From Mesocentrotus franciscanus (taxonomy: Eukaryota; Echinodermata; Echinoidea; Camarodonta; Strongylocentrotidae): a DNA stretch of 64,000 nt. The notes under the pieces are model-generated. The model worked only from the letters and a program-made list of their open reading frames with translations, searched no databases and had not been told where the DNA came from. Below are positions 46,259 to 57,504 of the stretch, piece after piece (the stretch's first letter is position 1; each line of letters begins with the position of its first letter). The stretch is from assembly GCA_037976565.1 (NCBI GenBank), contig CP137670.1, forward strand, positions 620,001-684,000, given 5' to 3'. The translations under genes were made by a program, and so were the position numbers.

Positions 46259-46490
46259 GGTGAGAAAATATTTAGCGGTAAATCAGCCAGCTGGTGAATA
46301 AGCAGGGGGAGGGGAGCACTAATTTTTGTTGTTGTCCAAGTCATGCGAAAATATTTAGCTGCGAATTAGCCAGCCGATGAATAAGTGGGGGTGGGGGAGG
46401 TAGGGGAGCACTAGACCTAGACTAATTTAATTTTTTTTATTTTTAAGTTGTTCCTGATGGTCCCCCTTCTTTTCTGACAAAACATGGGGG
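46259..46490. repeat. Inverted relative of the 20.9-kb tandem repeat
   Basis: Two units on the opposite strand share GAGAAAATATTTAGC, CAGCTGGTGAATAAGC, GGGGAGCACTAATTTTT and TGGTCCCCCTTCTTTTCTGA with 20940-21297. The block is bordered by CCATGGGCATGGCCCA on each side (46208-46223 and 46530-46545). Confidence 0.75.
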
Positions 46491-47200
46491 GACATTTGAT
46501 ATGATGTCCACCCAGATTGACGCCCTTGCCATGGGCATGGCCCATGCCAATTATTCTTATTATATTTATAATCATAAAAATTCATGATATTCCAATGCCT
46601 AGGGCTAGACTTCAATTCACGCTGACCGTTGGGCACAAATTCACCGTTCGTTTACCCGCTCCGCTGGTCTGCCGTACGACCATACAAGCCCCTAAATGCC
46701 GTGCACATGTGCGTTTACATAGTCAATTTTAAAGTAGTTTTTGCCCAAATCCACTACGTTGATAGATAAGTTATATATTCTTTAACATATAGGTGATGAA
46801 AGCATAATTTGCATATTATGTGTATGTGGCGTTTCCCAATACTGTTATTTGGCTTAAATACATGAGGAAATTATTCAGTTTTTGTGTAAAAAAAAACAAG
46901 TTTGTGTTTTGTTGATTTGTGTACTAAATGTTTACAAAAGGTGAAGGAAACTAGAAAAGGCATGGAACATTATGTCTAATGATGTTAAACTGATTCACAT
47001 CACAGTTAGAGTTTTTAAAGTGACCACACAAAGTTGATGATGCAGGTTATAATATAGCATAAACCAGCAAAAAATGATTTATTTGAATGCTTGTTTTTCC
47101 TTCTTTTTTGGGGGGTCATTCCCAAGGATGCATGGTGACGAGGCAGGCATGTCACAGTCATCTGTCTAATGAATGCCAACATTTTATTTCATATTGACAG

Positions 47201-47349
47201 GTTGTCTGTGATCATGCTGGGAAAATAACTAGTATCGTTGCAAGCTGGCCTGGAAGCACCCAAGATGTCAGGATCTTTTCTGAGTTTGCACTGAAGCAAG
47301 AGCTTGAGGACAGGGCAGATGGATCAGAGTTGCTGCTTGGATATAGTGG
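47201..47349 (+). pseudogene. Harbinger transposase exon (DDE core), catalytic Asp lost
   Basis: After TTTCATATTGACAG the reading VVCDHAGKITSIVASWPGST then QDVRIFSEFALKQEL and ending LLLGYSG matches the HARBI1-type DDE nuclease core. CD is the first acidic residue, PGS-xD-RIF the conserved block after it, and LLGDSGYP the second. Here the second Asp is Tyr (TAT for GAT), so the enzyme would be inactive. A GTGGGT donor at 47350 splits the Gly codon of SG. N-terminal exons were not recognised. Confidence 0.8.
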
Positions 47350-47745
47350 GTGGGTAGACTATTTCTTCCTGTTGAATATTTATTTATATATATGTTTCTT
47401 CCTTAATCATGTAACTTGTTTATATGAACAACAAGTTAGTATGTAACATACAAGGAATGTGTATTAATTCTTACTTCAATAATAGTTCAAACAGGGTGCT
47501 TATTACTAATATTCAAACTAGTCAAAAGGTTAAGGATTTGTTTAGAAAACTAATGATCAATTATCAAAATGAATATTATTTATGGGCAAGTTATGACAAT
47601 TTTCCACTTATTTGCATAAATTACCATAAATATGTTAATGTACTGACCAAATGAAAATATGAGAAATTAACTTTATCGGGAAAAAATAGATGAGTGAAAA
47701 TTCATCAATTAATTAATTATTTATCCCATATTTCATATTAACAGG

Positions 47746-47852
47746 TTGCGAGGAAAATAACTAGTATCGCTGCAAGACCGGTGGAAAGGAAGCACCCACA
47801 AAGCAAGGATCTTTTCTGAGAGTGCACTGAATTGGCAGCTTGAAGCTAGGGT
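47746..47852 (+). pseudogene. Degenerate duplicate of the transposase exon
   Basis: TTCATATTAACAG precedes GTTGCGAGGAAAATAACTAG and GGATCTTTTCTGAGAGTGCA, clearly derived from the exon at 47201 with indels that break the frame. Part of the preceding intron is copied as well, so this is a local tandem duplication within the element. Confidence 0.75.
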
Positions 47853-48274
47853 AGGTAGATTATTTTTTCATATGAAAAAAATTATTTATTCTTTTTCTTC
47901 CTCAAACCTGTTTCTTTTTTTGTGTATACATGGCTAACATGTGACATGTAAGGAATGTTCATTTGGTAATATAGTAACAATTCTCTTAAGTAATTAATTC
48001 AAGCAAGCTCACTTGTTTTTAAATTTCAGTTCACAATTAATGTTTTTGATATCTGGATGCAACTCGATTAGTTTTGTTGTCAAGTGGAACCTCATATTTT
48101 TGGTCTTAGTGACACATGATTGAATAATTCCTGATTATGTGTACAAGATATACATTGTATCCTTTCCTATAGTATTACCCCCCAAGAAAAAAAAAATTAT
48201 AATTATGGAGATATTGTTTATTTTGTTCTTTCTCTCTCTCTCTCTCTTCCCCGTTATCCCTTTTGATTTTGTAG

Positions 48275-48370
48275 ATATCCGTGCCTTCTCTTCCTCATCG
48301 GAAGCCATTCCTTCATTCAGAGGGTCGACCACAAATGCGCTTCAACACTTCACAACAGCAAAACTTTAAA
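48275..48370 (+). pseudogene. Harbinger transposase, next exon
   Basis: After TTTTGATTTTGTAG the exon begins A TAT CCG TGC. Joined to the split codon at 47349 it reads GYPC, exactly the LLGDSGYPC block of Harbinger transposases. Further on, in another frame, RPQMRFNTSQQQ resembles the conserved R-YN-AH segment before the last catalytic Glu. Frameshifts prevent a continuous reading. Confidence 0.65.
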
Positions 48371-49200
48371 AAAGGGGAGATGTTCCATGTTCCATGCCTC
48401 AACAATATAAGAGAGAAGGTGGACACTTCTCACATTATTTTTATGCTTTCCTGCTGCCCATACGGGGGAAATTCACTTTGTGCAAATATAGCAATTGTTT
48501 GGCCAAGTATAGGCTGAAACAGCTAACATGGTCGTCCTTTGCATTGCTCTGCAATCCTGTAATTAATGAGCCATACATATTTTGATTTAGGATTCCACAA
48601 ACATTTTCAGTGTATAATTAGTTATAAAATACAGATTTACCTCAATTGCAACTGGAATTAGCTCAAAATGTATTTCAGAATATGGCCCCTCCCTGGTGTT
48701 CCCACAATACGTCGTAGTTATACAGCATTACATCAACAACCTGGGTGTTGAACTGTTGATTATATATCCGTTTAAACTATTAAGAGGTTAGTTTTCTTGC
48801 CCAAAAGTTCTGATGTAAGCACTGTCCCATCAATTGTGTTATCTTTGAGTTAATTGTGATCTCTGTCGACTTTCAAGCCTGCAAATCACTGTGAAAGTAA
48901 ATGATGGCTATCGTTTCTTTTAATTTTACATGTGTTAGAAAGTATTTGGTTTGTAGAAATTTTAAAGATTACTAATTGCCTGCCAAATATCTGCTGATAC
49001 AAATGTTTCAGTTAACAGTACTAAAATACTTTTTAGTAAGAAAAATAACAATTTGTTGGTGACTTAAAAGACTTACCACATGGTCTGAATGTAACAGTCC
49101 AATTTAAGTGTTTTGTTTGATCCATGAATAATTACAAAAGACAAGGTCCCAAACATTTAACACAAAACAAAAAAAATGTTATTTTACTTGAGGTAAACAA
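48371..49200. other. Harbinger interior, no further exon recognised
   Basis: The C-terminal transposase block with the last catalytic Glu was not convincingly found. The sequence is AT-rich up to the internal right terminus at 49299. Confidence 0.4.
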
Positions 49201-50104
49201 GTTTGCGATTCAATTTTCACCTCGCATAAGGTCTGAAATGCATCATATGACGCACATAAACCTAGGTTTGTCTACAAACCTCCTTTGTGAATTCGGGCCA
49301 ATATGACCCAATTTCAAAAGTCACAATAACTTGTACCTGTAAATTGTGAAACGGCACATATGTGCTTGAATGCATTGATTATAGTTTGCGAAACAAACCT
49401 GTTTGAAATTCCATCCATTTAAAACAAAAATATAATGGCACATGTGGTTAAATGCATTTATTGTGATTGTATAACAGTGCAATTTAAATTATCTAAATTC
49501 TCAATGAACTACAATAATGATATTACTTTTGCAATTGTTTGTCTTAATATAATCTGTGCTGGGTCTACCGTGAGGTAATAGTTACCTCTTATTTTACACA
49601 CACTTTCCCTAACTACCATATCAATATTTGTGCATGACATAATTCTCAAACAATTCTTGGTTGTAAAATTTGATTTTTTTTCAGGGGGCTCAATTTAAGG
49701 TTTACAATTATTTTTAGCATTCATTGCTGAGTTGAGGGGCGGGTCAATATATTATTTGCTGGTCAGGGGAGGGTTTTAGTACAAATGTTATTGTATATAC
49801 TGTGAAGTGAAGTCGGAATTAAAGAATTATTATATGCAAATTTGAATTTTTGTCATCAATTTTGTTGTATTTCTGATCTTCTTTCTGCTAATAGAGCTAC
49901 AGTCAGACATTTAATTGGCCTTCCAGAGCCTCTTTTAACCTCTAGTCGGCTATTTTTCATATAAGCATGTTACAAAATTGACAAATTTGAATTGCGTTGT
50001 TTGAACAATGTAAATTACCATTGTGTAGCAACCACAATTATTTATATAAAACATGAAGATACAAATACAATATTCCTGCTTTTATAGGATTTACAAAAAT
50101 AACG

Positions 50105-50625
50105 GAAGTAGATAAGTCTGATTGTCTTTCTCTTTTTTCGGGGGGGGGGATGTATGGGTTTGCTGGGGCGGATCCAGGGTGGAGGAGAGGGCGGGCCCCC
50201 ACCCCTGACACACAACAAATGTTAACAGCAATTTTACCTTTAAAAACAAATGATGGTAAACTCAATTATACCTTTTTGTTTTTTGCTCAGGGGAGTCTTG
50301 AGTTTAACAAAAATAATAATATTGCTCATCCCGGCCCCCTCCCCTGCTCATCAAAACAAATATTATTGATCATTAACCCCCCATCGCAATATTTTCTCAC
50401 GAATTGCTCAAGGGGTGGGGGTCTGGAGTAAAACAAATATTGCTCACTACCCCTCCCCATTCATCAAACAAAGTTTTCTTCTTTCTAATTCCTGTTACGT
50501 TACATTATTGAGGGGGGGGTCTTGAGTTAAAAAAAAATAAAATATACTACCCCCCTCCTTGTTCATAAAAAATATTATTGCTCATAATCCTCCCCCCCCC
50601 CATCGCAATATTTTCTTTGTTTACC
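50105..50625. repeat. C/G-homopolymer-rich low-complexity repeat
   Basis: Several loosely related blocks contain runs of 7-9 C or G with TTGCTCA, ATATTATTG and CATCGCAATATTTTCT. It starts near a GGGGCGGATCCAGGG box of the type seen at ends of some DNA transposons. No gene seen. Confidence 0.5.
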
Positions 50626-51286
50626 TTTCCATTTTTACATTCTCATTCCTCTCCACTTTTATTTCTCTTTATTATTCTTTTTCTCCTTATTCAATCTTTA
50701 CTAACTTGACAGTTTTTTTTTATTAATTAAAAAATATAAACTTAAAACAAAATATGGAAACTATGGAAATCTACAACAAAGAACTAAAATGGCAATCATA
50801 GAAAGGAGGATTGCGACTTGCAAATAAATGAATATTATATTATCACAATGAAAACTCAATTTACATTCAATTATCATTATTATTAGGTGATTTTATTTAT
50901 AAAATATAAGAATGTGTAGCCCCCAAAGCAATAAGACTCTTAAAACTTATATAAAATACCCCTTGACAACGTTAGATTTATCGATTTAACGAAGGTTTTT
51001 GAGCCGATGTCAATTTATCTGGGTCAGATCTAGTGCTTCACCGACACTACACGAATGCGAGTACGTGGGGCATGATAACGCTGTCTGCGACGGCGCGCCA
51101 GTTTTGTTCGATTTAATTCATGAAAATGCACTTCAAAAGTTGATTTCAGAGATTTTCGAAGCATCATCTTTTCAAGAATGCTCATTAAGATGTCCGGATT
51201 GTTCTGAGAATGCTTAGTTCAACAGTTTTTCAATTCATAACATTTAAACCGTGGCCCATGACAATTAATGTTAGGAGTCCTGTAGC
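50626..51286. other. Harbinger region right part, no supported gene
   Basis: A 72-codon open frame at 50999-51217 has several Cys residues and near-average codon use. It could be a remnant of the second Harbinger ORF (a Myb/SANT-type DNA-binding protein), but I see no motif that shows this. Confidence 0.3.
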
Positions 51287-51456
51287 TGAGACTAGTTTTA
51301 CAAACCTTGGTCTGATTACAAACCTAGGTTTGTACAAACCTTCGTTGGTGGAATGGGTTTGTGGACAAACCTGGTTTGAGTACAAACCTAGGTTTGTACA
51401 AACCTAGGTCTGATCAAACCTGGTTTGTCCACAAACCTCCTTTGTGAATTCGGGCC
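51287..51456. repeat. AAACCTAGGTTT subterminal cluster
   Basis: At least seven copies of ACAAACCTAGGTTTGT-like half or full palindromes sit in 170 bp at the outer right end. Harbinger proteins bind subterminal repeats of this kind, so this is the likely binding platform. The left end has a sparser version (45430-45610). Confidence 0.7.
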
Positions 51457-51792
51457 AAATAGTCCGCATCAGCTCAGAGAATGTCAATGGCGTCACGTCA
51501 ACTTTGCGTCAGCAGAGCGTTAGAACTGTGTTCCGACGTAATGTCCATATTTAAAAAACAAAAGAGCATGGTGAACCAAGTTGAAAATTAATACAGAATA
51601 GAAAACATGGTGTAATGACATTATAGTCACCATTATTTATCATCACCATCACCATAGTCGTTACCAATACAGTCATCTTTATAATTGTCGTCATCATCGT
51701 GTTCATGTTCTTTACTGTTATCCTCATTGTTATAAAACAACGTGAATACAGACCATCTCCTACGAGTTCAAATTATACATGTCTTGTTATAG

Positions 51793-51891
51793 GTACCTGT
51801 AGCCTGAACTCTGATTGCCAGAACGGAGGAACTTGTGCTACGAGTATGTGCAACTGTGTATCTGGGTACACTGGTACAAACTGTGAAACAG
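51793..51891 (+). CDS. EGF exon 1 (non-calcium-binding type)
   Basis: A 99-bp exon between TTGTTATAG and GTAAGA, phase 1 at both ends. It encodes one short EGF module with six cysteines: CSLNSDCQNGGTC then CNCVSGYTGTNCE. Cys 1-6 spacing is normal except for a short Cys3-Cys4 loop, and the acidic N-terminal calcium motif is absent. The Cys2-Cys3 loop fits the O-fucose consensus C-x4-[S/T]-C. It differs clearly from the repeated exons downstream and is probably the single-copy start of the array. Phase 1 at its 5' end fits the signal-peptide exon at 28614-28727. Confidence 0.8.
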
Positions 51892-52524
51892 GTAAGATTT
51901 TGTTTAACCTCCTACGGGCTTACTTCGTTAAGGAGAAATTTCAGTTCTAGGAAAGGTGTAAAATAATTTGTAAATTTTTTTTCTTCATTATCTTCATGTT
52001 TGTGTCAAAGAGTATCATATAATAATGTTACCTAAAAAGAATGGTTCTTCTTGACTCGGGTACACCAATGAAACATGGGAGTGAATGAACATTTCAAGAA
52101 TAGAGCTGATATTATTAATTCCCCCAAAAGATCCCTTATAATTCAGATTTATTTTGGGATACGATAAGAGTGGTATATTTTATGCTGTTCATAGCGATTG
52201 AAATTTTGGCGCTCAGATTTCTTGAAACTCATATTCTTGAATTTATTTCACCAAAAAATGAAAAATTACTTGCTTTCACTTTTTCTGTCTAAGGCCACGA
52301 TTTTGGAAAAGATTGGAGCATTAGAAGAGATATTTAAATCATTTTCTTCTTTTGATGTAATCATTAAGAGTTTTAGAAACGAAATAATTCGTTCCTTTAC
52401 TATTATTCATTTGCGTTTAAGAGTTTAAGAATTTTTTCCGAATAACAAAAAATCTGTCAAAAGGGACATTATTTTTCTCATCCATTTTATCCCAATCTTT
52501 GTCCTCGGAACTCAATTTGCACAG
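51892..52524 (+). other. Intron between EGF exon 1 and A1
   Basis: 633 bp, AT-rich. Its 3' half already carries the ordered landmarks seen before each later exon (GGCCACGATTTTGGAAAAGATT, ATCATTAAGAGTTTTAGAAA, CTGTCAAAAGGGA). A chance open frame at 52198-52428 is not coding. Confidence 0.6.
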
Positions 52525-52638
52525 ATATCGACGATTGTACTCCCGATCCTTGTATGAATGGAGGAGTTTGTACTGACAGAGTTAACTACTTTATCTGTGC
52601 CTGTGTTGCTGGCTTTAATGGAAGTTATTGTGAAACAG
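52525..52638 (+). CDS. EGF exon A1
   Basis: A 114-bp exon, phase 1-1, acceptor TTTGCACAG, donor GTAAGC. It encodes DIDDCTPDPCMNGGVC...CACVAGFNGSYCET: a calcium-binding EGF module with the DxD(D/E)C entry and the C-x-D-x4-[F/Y]-x-C hydroxylation motif (CTDRVNYFIC). It is the most diverged type-A copy. Its Cys1-Cys2 loop (CTPDPC) lacks the Ser needed for Notch-type O-glucosylation, and its Cys2-Cys3 loop ends in Val, not Thr. Confidence 0.85.
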
Positions 52639-53477
52639 GTAAGCTATGAAGTCAAGCAAATTACAAACCTACATACGTACACTTGTTATGTAAAGCAATT
52701 GCTCCTTGCTCATCAATACATTATAGATATATAGCGAACACGGAAATAGAAAGAAAGATGCATTTAGTCATTGGAGAGTAAGATCTTTGATTTTTGTTCT
52801 TAAGTCAGAGTCAATAGAAGTGCAAATGGAGACAAAAGTTGCAAGGGCGTTTTACCTTTTGATGCAGTAATGAGAGAGACGACACTCCTCTTGATTTCGA
52901 GCAGACACATGAAACATGGGAGTGAATGTTCATTTCAAGAACAGAATTGATATTGTGATTACTACAACGATATCTTTCAAATAAAGATTTGTGTAGGGTA
53001 TGAAAAGACTAACATATTTCATTGTGATCATAGCGATCCAATGTTTAGCGATGAAGTGTCTTAAATCTCATACCATTTGTAGGTCATTTCTGCGTCCATG
53101 TTCACAATGATTTTAAACCAAAATTATAATCGCTTCCTTTTAATGCTGATCTTTCTTTTTTTCCAATTAGTGCACATTCAGGTTTGTGACACAATTATAT
53201 TTTTTTCAGACAATATTTTCTTTTAAAGGCCACGATTTTTGAAAGGATTCGAATATCAAAAGATATATTAGTTCATTTACTTCTTTGAATGTATTAATAA
53301 ATAGTTTTCAAAATGAAGTAACTCTTTTTCTTCCACTTTTCTAAATCTAATGAAAAATACAAATTTTGACTTGACTTTCCTATTTTCCGTCAAGTAAAAA
53401 TAAGTCTGTCAAAAAGGGATATTATTTTTCTTGCCATTTTGATACGACTCATTGTCTTTGGAACTCGATTCGCATAA
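52639..53477 (+). other. Intron with empty MITE target
   Basis: This intron keeps the uninterrupted site CGCTTCCTTTTAATGCTGATC (TTAA at 53140-53143), the pre-insertion state of the MITE found at 55059 and 57505. Confidence 0.75.
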
Positions 53478-53591
53478 ATATCAACGATTGTTCTCCCCAT
53501 CCTTGTACGAATGGAGGAGTTTGTACTGATGGAGTTAACTACTTTACTTGTGCCTCTGTTGATGGCTACACTGGGAGTATGTGCGAATTTA
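53478..53591 (+). pseudogene. Dead EGF exon B1
   Basis: A 114-bp exon relic, in frame throughout. The acceptor TTGCACAG of type A is here TCGCATAA, so the AG is gone; the donor GTAAGC is intact. The reading NINDCSPHPCTNGGVC...YFTCASVDGYTGSMCEF shows Ser in place of the fifth cysteine, which would break a disulphide. With the nearest upstream AG tens of bases away, normal inclusion is unlikely. Confidence 0.8.
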
Positions 53592-54439
53592 GTAAGCTAT
53601 ACATTCTAAACAGATTACATACCTACATACTCTATATATGTAAAGCAAAATCCAATAAAATTTTACTCGTAGCTCATCAAGAAATTATATATAAAGAGCG
53701 AACATGGAAATAGAAAGCGAGAAATATTTAGTCATCCGAGAAGAAAATCTTTGAGAGTTGTCTTAATTAGGAGACAACAGAATTGAAAGTACAGACAAAC
53801 AGTTCAAGTGTGTTTCACATTTTGGTTCAGTATTTAGAGAAATTACACTCCTCTTGATTTCGAGTAGACACATGGGAAAATGGGAGTGCATGGCCATTTG
53901 TAGAGCAGAGTTGATATTGTGATTCCAACAACGATCTCTATTTGATTAAGATCTGTTTTAGGATACTTTAAGACTGACATATTTCATTGTGAGCATAGCC
54001 ATCCAACTTTTACCGCTGAGGTGTCTTGCAACTCCAACCATGCATAGGTTATTACTACGTCCATGTTTACCTTGATTCCAACCCAAAGTGAAAAATCTCT
54101 TCCTTTACTGATCTTAATTTTTTTCTAGCATGGGTACATTAAGGTTTGTGAGAAGAAAAAAAAATTTCCAGCAAATATTATTTTTTAAAGGCTACGATTT
54201 CAGAAAGGATTAGGATATTTAAAAGATATATTCAATTCATTTGCTTCATTGAATGTATCGATAAATAGTTTAACAAATGAAGTAACTCTTTCCTCCACGT
54301 TCCTAATAAAAAACTAAATATACCAGTTTTGACTTTTTTCCTATTTTCCGTCAAAAAAAAAGATTAATCAGTCAAATAAGGAAATTAAATTTCCGTCAAT
54401 TTAATACGACTCAATGTCTTTGGACCTCCATTTGCACAG

Positions 54440-54553
54440 ATATCTCCGAATGTGCGTCCGATCCTTGTATGAATGGAGGAACTTGTTTTGATGAAGTTAA
54501 CTACTTTAATTGTATCTGTGATGATGGCTACACTGGGAGTTATTGTGAAACAG
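54440..54553 (+). CDS. EGF exon A2
   Basis: 114 bp, phase 1-1, acceptor TTTGCACAG, donor GTAAGC. The product begins [16 protein letters not shown] and ends [14 protein letters not shown]. All six cysteines are present. CASDPC fits the O-glucose consensus C-x-S-x-[P/A]-C and CMNGGTC the O-fucose consensus; both are missing or partial in A1. [10 protein letters not shown] keeps the Asp-hydroxylation motif. The calcium-binding entry DISEC is present. It is intermediate between A1 and A3-A6. Confidence 0.88.
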
Positions 54554-55058
54554 GTAAGCTATGAAGTCAAGTAGATTACATACCTACATACGTACACTTG
54601 TTATGTAAAGCAATTGCTCCTTGCTCATCAAGACATTATAGATATAGAGCGAACACGGACATAAAAAGAAAGATACATTTAGTCATTGACGAGGAAGATC
54701 TTTGATTTTTGTTCTTAACTCAGAGTCACTAGAAGTGCAAATGGAGACAAAAGTTGCAAGGGCGTTTTACCTTTTGATGCAGTAATGAGAGAGACGACAC
54801 TCCTCTTGATTTCGAGCAGACACATGAAACATGGGAGTGAATGTTCATTTCAAGAACACAATTAATATTGTGATTACTACAACGATATCTTTCAAATCAA
54901 GATTTGTGTAGGGTATGATAAGACTAACATATTTCATTGTGATCATAGCGATACAATTTTTAGCGATGAAGTGTCTTGAATCTCATACCGTTTGTAGGTC
55001 ATTTCTGCGTCCATGTTCACAATGATTTTAAACCAAAATTAAAATCGCTTCCTTTTAA

Positions 55059-55587
55059 AGTTACTATGTCCCTTTTGAAGCCAACATCAAATTCTGTAGA
55101 ACTTTGCAGGAATTATGAATATGTCATGTATGTCCTATCTGTGAAATTTAAACGTTAGCAGTGTCCTCATATTCAAATTATGCAAGGAAACCTGTTTACT
55201 TGCTAGACTTCACTGTCAGACACTATTGAGTGACTGACTGGCTTTTTCGTCTTTGGTAATAACATACATAAAATGAGCTGTAAAGGGTACATGAGCATTT
55301 GTCTACATCAATAACCCACTTCTTGTAATGGCCAAAATTAAACTGATTGAATCTTTGCGCAGCATAAAACGTAAGACCATTCGGTACAATGGTCTGAAAA
55401 ATCAGACTATTACTTACTGGCTCTATAGCTCCTAAGTCGATTCGACAACTAATAGTCGTTATTTTCCCACTTAAAGACATTTTCAAGCCCCCTTTTTAAA
55501 GGGAAGTTCTAAATTAGTATTGTCTTTCAAATGCCGTTGGAATTTAACCTTTTCATTTTTTGGGCCTGCAAATGGGACATAGTACCT
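55059..55587. mobile_element. TTAA MITE in the A2-B2 intron
   Basis: 529 bp beginning AGTTACTATGTCCC and, reverse-complemented at the far end, AGGTACTATGTCCCATTT, flanked by TTAA at 55055-55058 and 55588-55591. The matching intron positions after A1, A4, A5 and A6 are empty (a single TTAA). The same family as 8482-9019, in the opposite orientation. A 60-codon frame crossing its left end is accidental. Confidence 0.92.
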
Positions 55588-55925
55588 TTAATGCTGATCT
55601 TTCTTTTTTTTCCAATTAGTGCACATTTAGGTTTGTGACACAATTATATTTTTTCAGACAATATTTTCTTTTAAAGGCCACGATTTTTGAAAGGATTCGA
55701 ATATCAAAAGATATATTAGTTCATTTACTTCTTTGAATGTATTAATAAATAGTTTTCAAAATGAAGTAACTCTTTTTCTTCCACTTTTCTAAATCTAATG
55801 AAAAATACAAATTTTGACTTGACTTTCCTATTTTCCGTCAAGTAAAAATAAGTCTGTCAAAAAGGGATATTATTTTTCTTGCCATTTTGATACGACTCAT
55901 TGTCTTTGGAACTCGATTCGCACAA

Positions 55926-56039
55926 ATATCAACGATTGTTCTCCCCATCCTTGTACGAATGGAGGAGTTTGTACTGATGGAGTTAACTACTTTGCTTGTG
56001 CCTCTGTTGATGGCTACACTGGGAGTATGTGCGAATTTA
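55926..56039 (+). pseudogene. Dead EGF exon B2
   Basis: As B1 but with acceptor CGCACAA (one base from CACAG) and Ala for Thr at the residue before the fourth cysteine (YFACASVDG). The missing fifth cysteine and intact GTAAGC donor are shared. The frame is still open over all 38 codons. Confidence 0.8.
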
Positions 56040-56886
56040 GTAAGCTATACATTCTAAACAGATTACATACCTACATACTCTATATATGTAAAGCAAAATC
56101 CAATAAAATTTTACTCGTAGCTCATCAAGAAATTATATATAAAGAGCGAACATGGAAATAGAAAGCGAGAAATATTTAGTCATCCGAGAAGAAAATCTTT
56201 GAGAGTTGTCTTAATTAGGAGACAACAGAATTGAAAGTACAGACAAACAGTTCAAGTGTGTTTCACATTTTGGTTCAGTATTTAGAGAAATTACACGCCT
56301 CTTGATTTCGAGTAGACACATGGGAAAATGGGAGTGCATGGCCATTTGTAGAGCAGAGTTGATATTGTGATTCCAACAACGATCTCTATTTGATTAAGAT
56401 CTGTTTTAGGATACTTTAAGACTGACATATTTCATTGTGAGCATAGCCATCCAACTTTTACCGCTGAGGTGTCTTGCAACTCCAACCATGCATAGGTTAT
56501 TACTACGTCCATGTTTACCTTGATTCCAACCCAAAGTGAAAAATCTCTTCCTTTACTGATCTTAATTTTTTCTAGCATGGGTACATTAAGGTTTGTGAGA
56601 AGAAAAAAACATTTCCAGCAAATATTATTTTTTAAAGGCTACGATTTCAGAAAGGATTAGGATATTTAAAAGATATATACAATTCATTTGCTTCATTGAA
56701 TGTATCGATAAATAGTTTAACAAATGAAGTAACTCTTTCCTCCACGTTCCTAATAAAAACTAAAAATACCAGTTTTGACTTTTTTCCTATTTTCCGTTAA
56801 AAAAAAAAGATTAATCAGTCAAATAAGGAAATTAAATTTCCGTCAATTTAATACGACTCAATGTCTTTGGAACTCGATTTGCACAG

Positions 56887-57000
56887 ATATCTTCGAATGT
56901 GCGTCCGATCCTTGTGTGAATGGAGGAACTTGTGTTGATGGAGTTAACTACTTTTATTGTATCTGTGAAGATGGCTACACTGGGAGTTATTGTGAAACAG
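56887..57000 (+). CDS. EGF exon A3
   Basis: 114 bp, phase 1-1, with intact splice sites. The product begins [16 protein letters not shown] and ends [14 protein letters not shown]. It has the O-glucose (CASDPC), O-fucose (CVNGGTC), hydroxylation ([10 protein letters not shown]) and calcium-entry features. It differs from A4-A6 by Ala for Asn after Cys1 and Glu for Asp in the CICxDGY segment. Confidence 0.9.
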
Positions 57001-57504
57001 GTAAGCTATGAAGTCAAGCAGATTACATACCTACATACGTACACTTGTTATGTAAAGCAATTGCTCCTTGCTCATCAAGACATTATAGATATAGAGCGAA
57101 CACGGACATAAAAAGAAAGATACATTTAGTCATTGACGAGGAAGATCTTTGATTTTTGTTCTTAACTCAGAGTCACTAGAAGTGCAAATGGAGACAAAAG
57201 TTGCAAGAGCGTTTTACCTTTGATGCAGTAATGAGAGAGACGACACTCCTCTTGATTTCGAGCAGACACATGAAACATGGGAGTGAATGTTCATTTCAAG
57301 AACACAATTAATATTGTGATTACTACAACGATATCTTTTAAATCAAGATTTGTGTAGGGTATGATAAGACTAACATATTTCATTGTGATCATAGCGATAC
57401 AATTTTTAGCGATGAAGTGTCTTGAATCTCATACCGTTTGTAGGTCATTTCTGCGTCCATGTTCACAATGATTTTAAACCAAAATTAAAATCGCTTCCTT
57501 TTAA

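Larger units (their letters stand above)
45412..51456 (+). mobile_element. Decayed Harbinger transposon with multiple termini
   Basis: The left end GGCCCGAATTCACAAAGGAG and the inverted right end CTCCTTTGTGAATTCGGGCC (to 51456) match over 35 bp and are flanked by AAA on both sides (45409-45411 and 51457-51459). A further right-type terminus at 49299 matches the left end even better, over about 74 bp including GTCATATGA, so the original element may be 45412-49299. A partial left terminus recurs at 45505. Subterminal zones are packed with the palindrome AAACCTAGGTTT. The transposase exons at 47201-48370 confirm PIF/Harbinger. Either one element expanded by a second copy or two overlapping copies would explain the ends. 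Confidence 0.75.

Noticed and set aside
54976..55158. 60-codon frame repeated at 57422-57604
   Set aside because: It spans intron and MITE end; the repetition is explained by unit duplication.
56920..57111. 63-codon frame recurring after each A exon
   Set aside because: It is an alternative frame of the A exon running into the intron; the EGF frame has the cysteines and splice sites.
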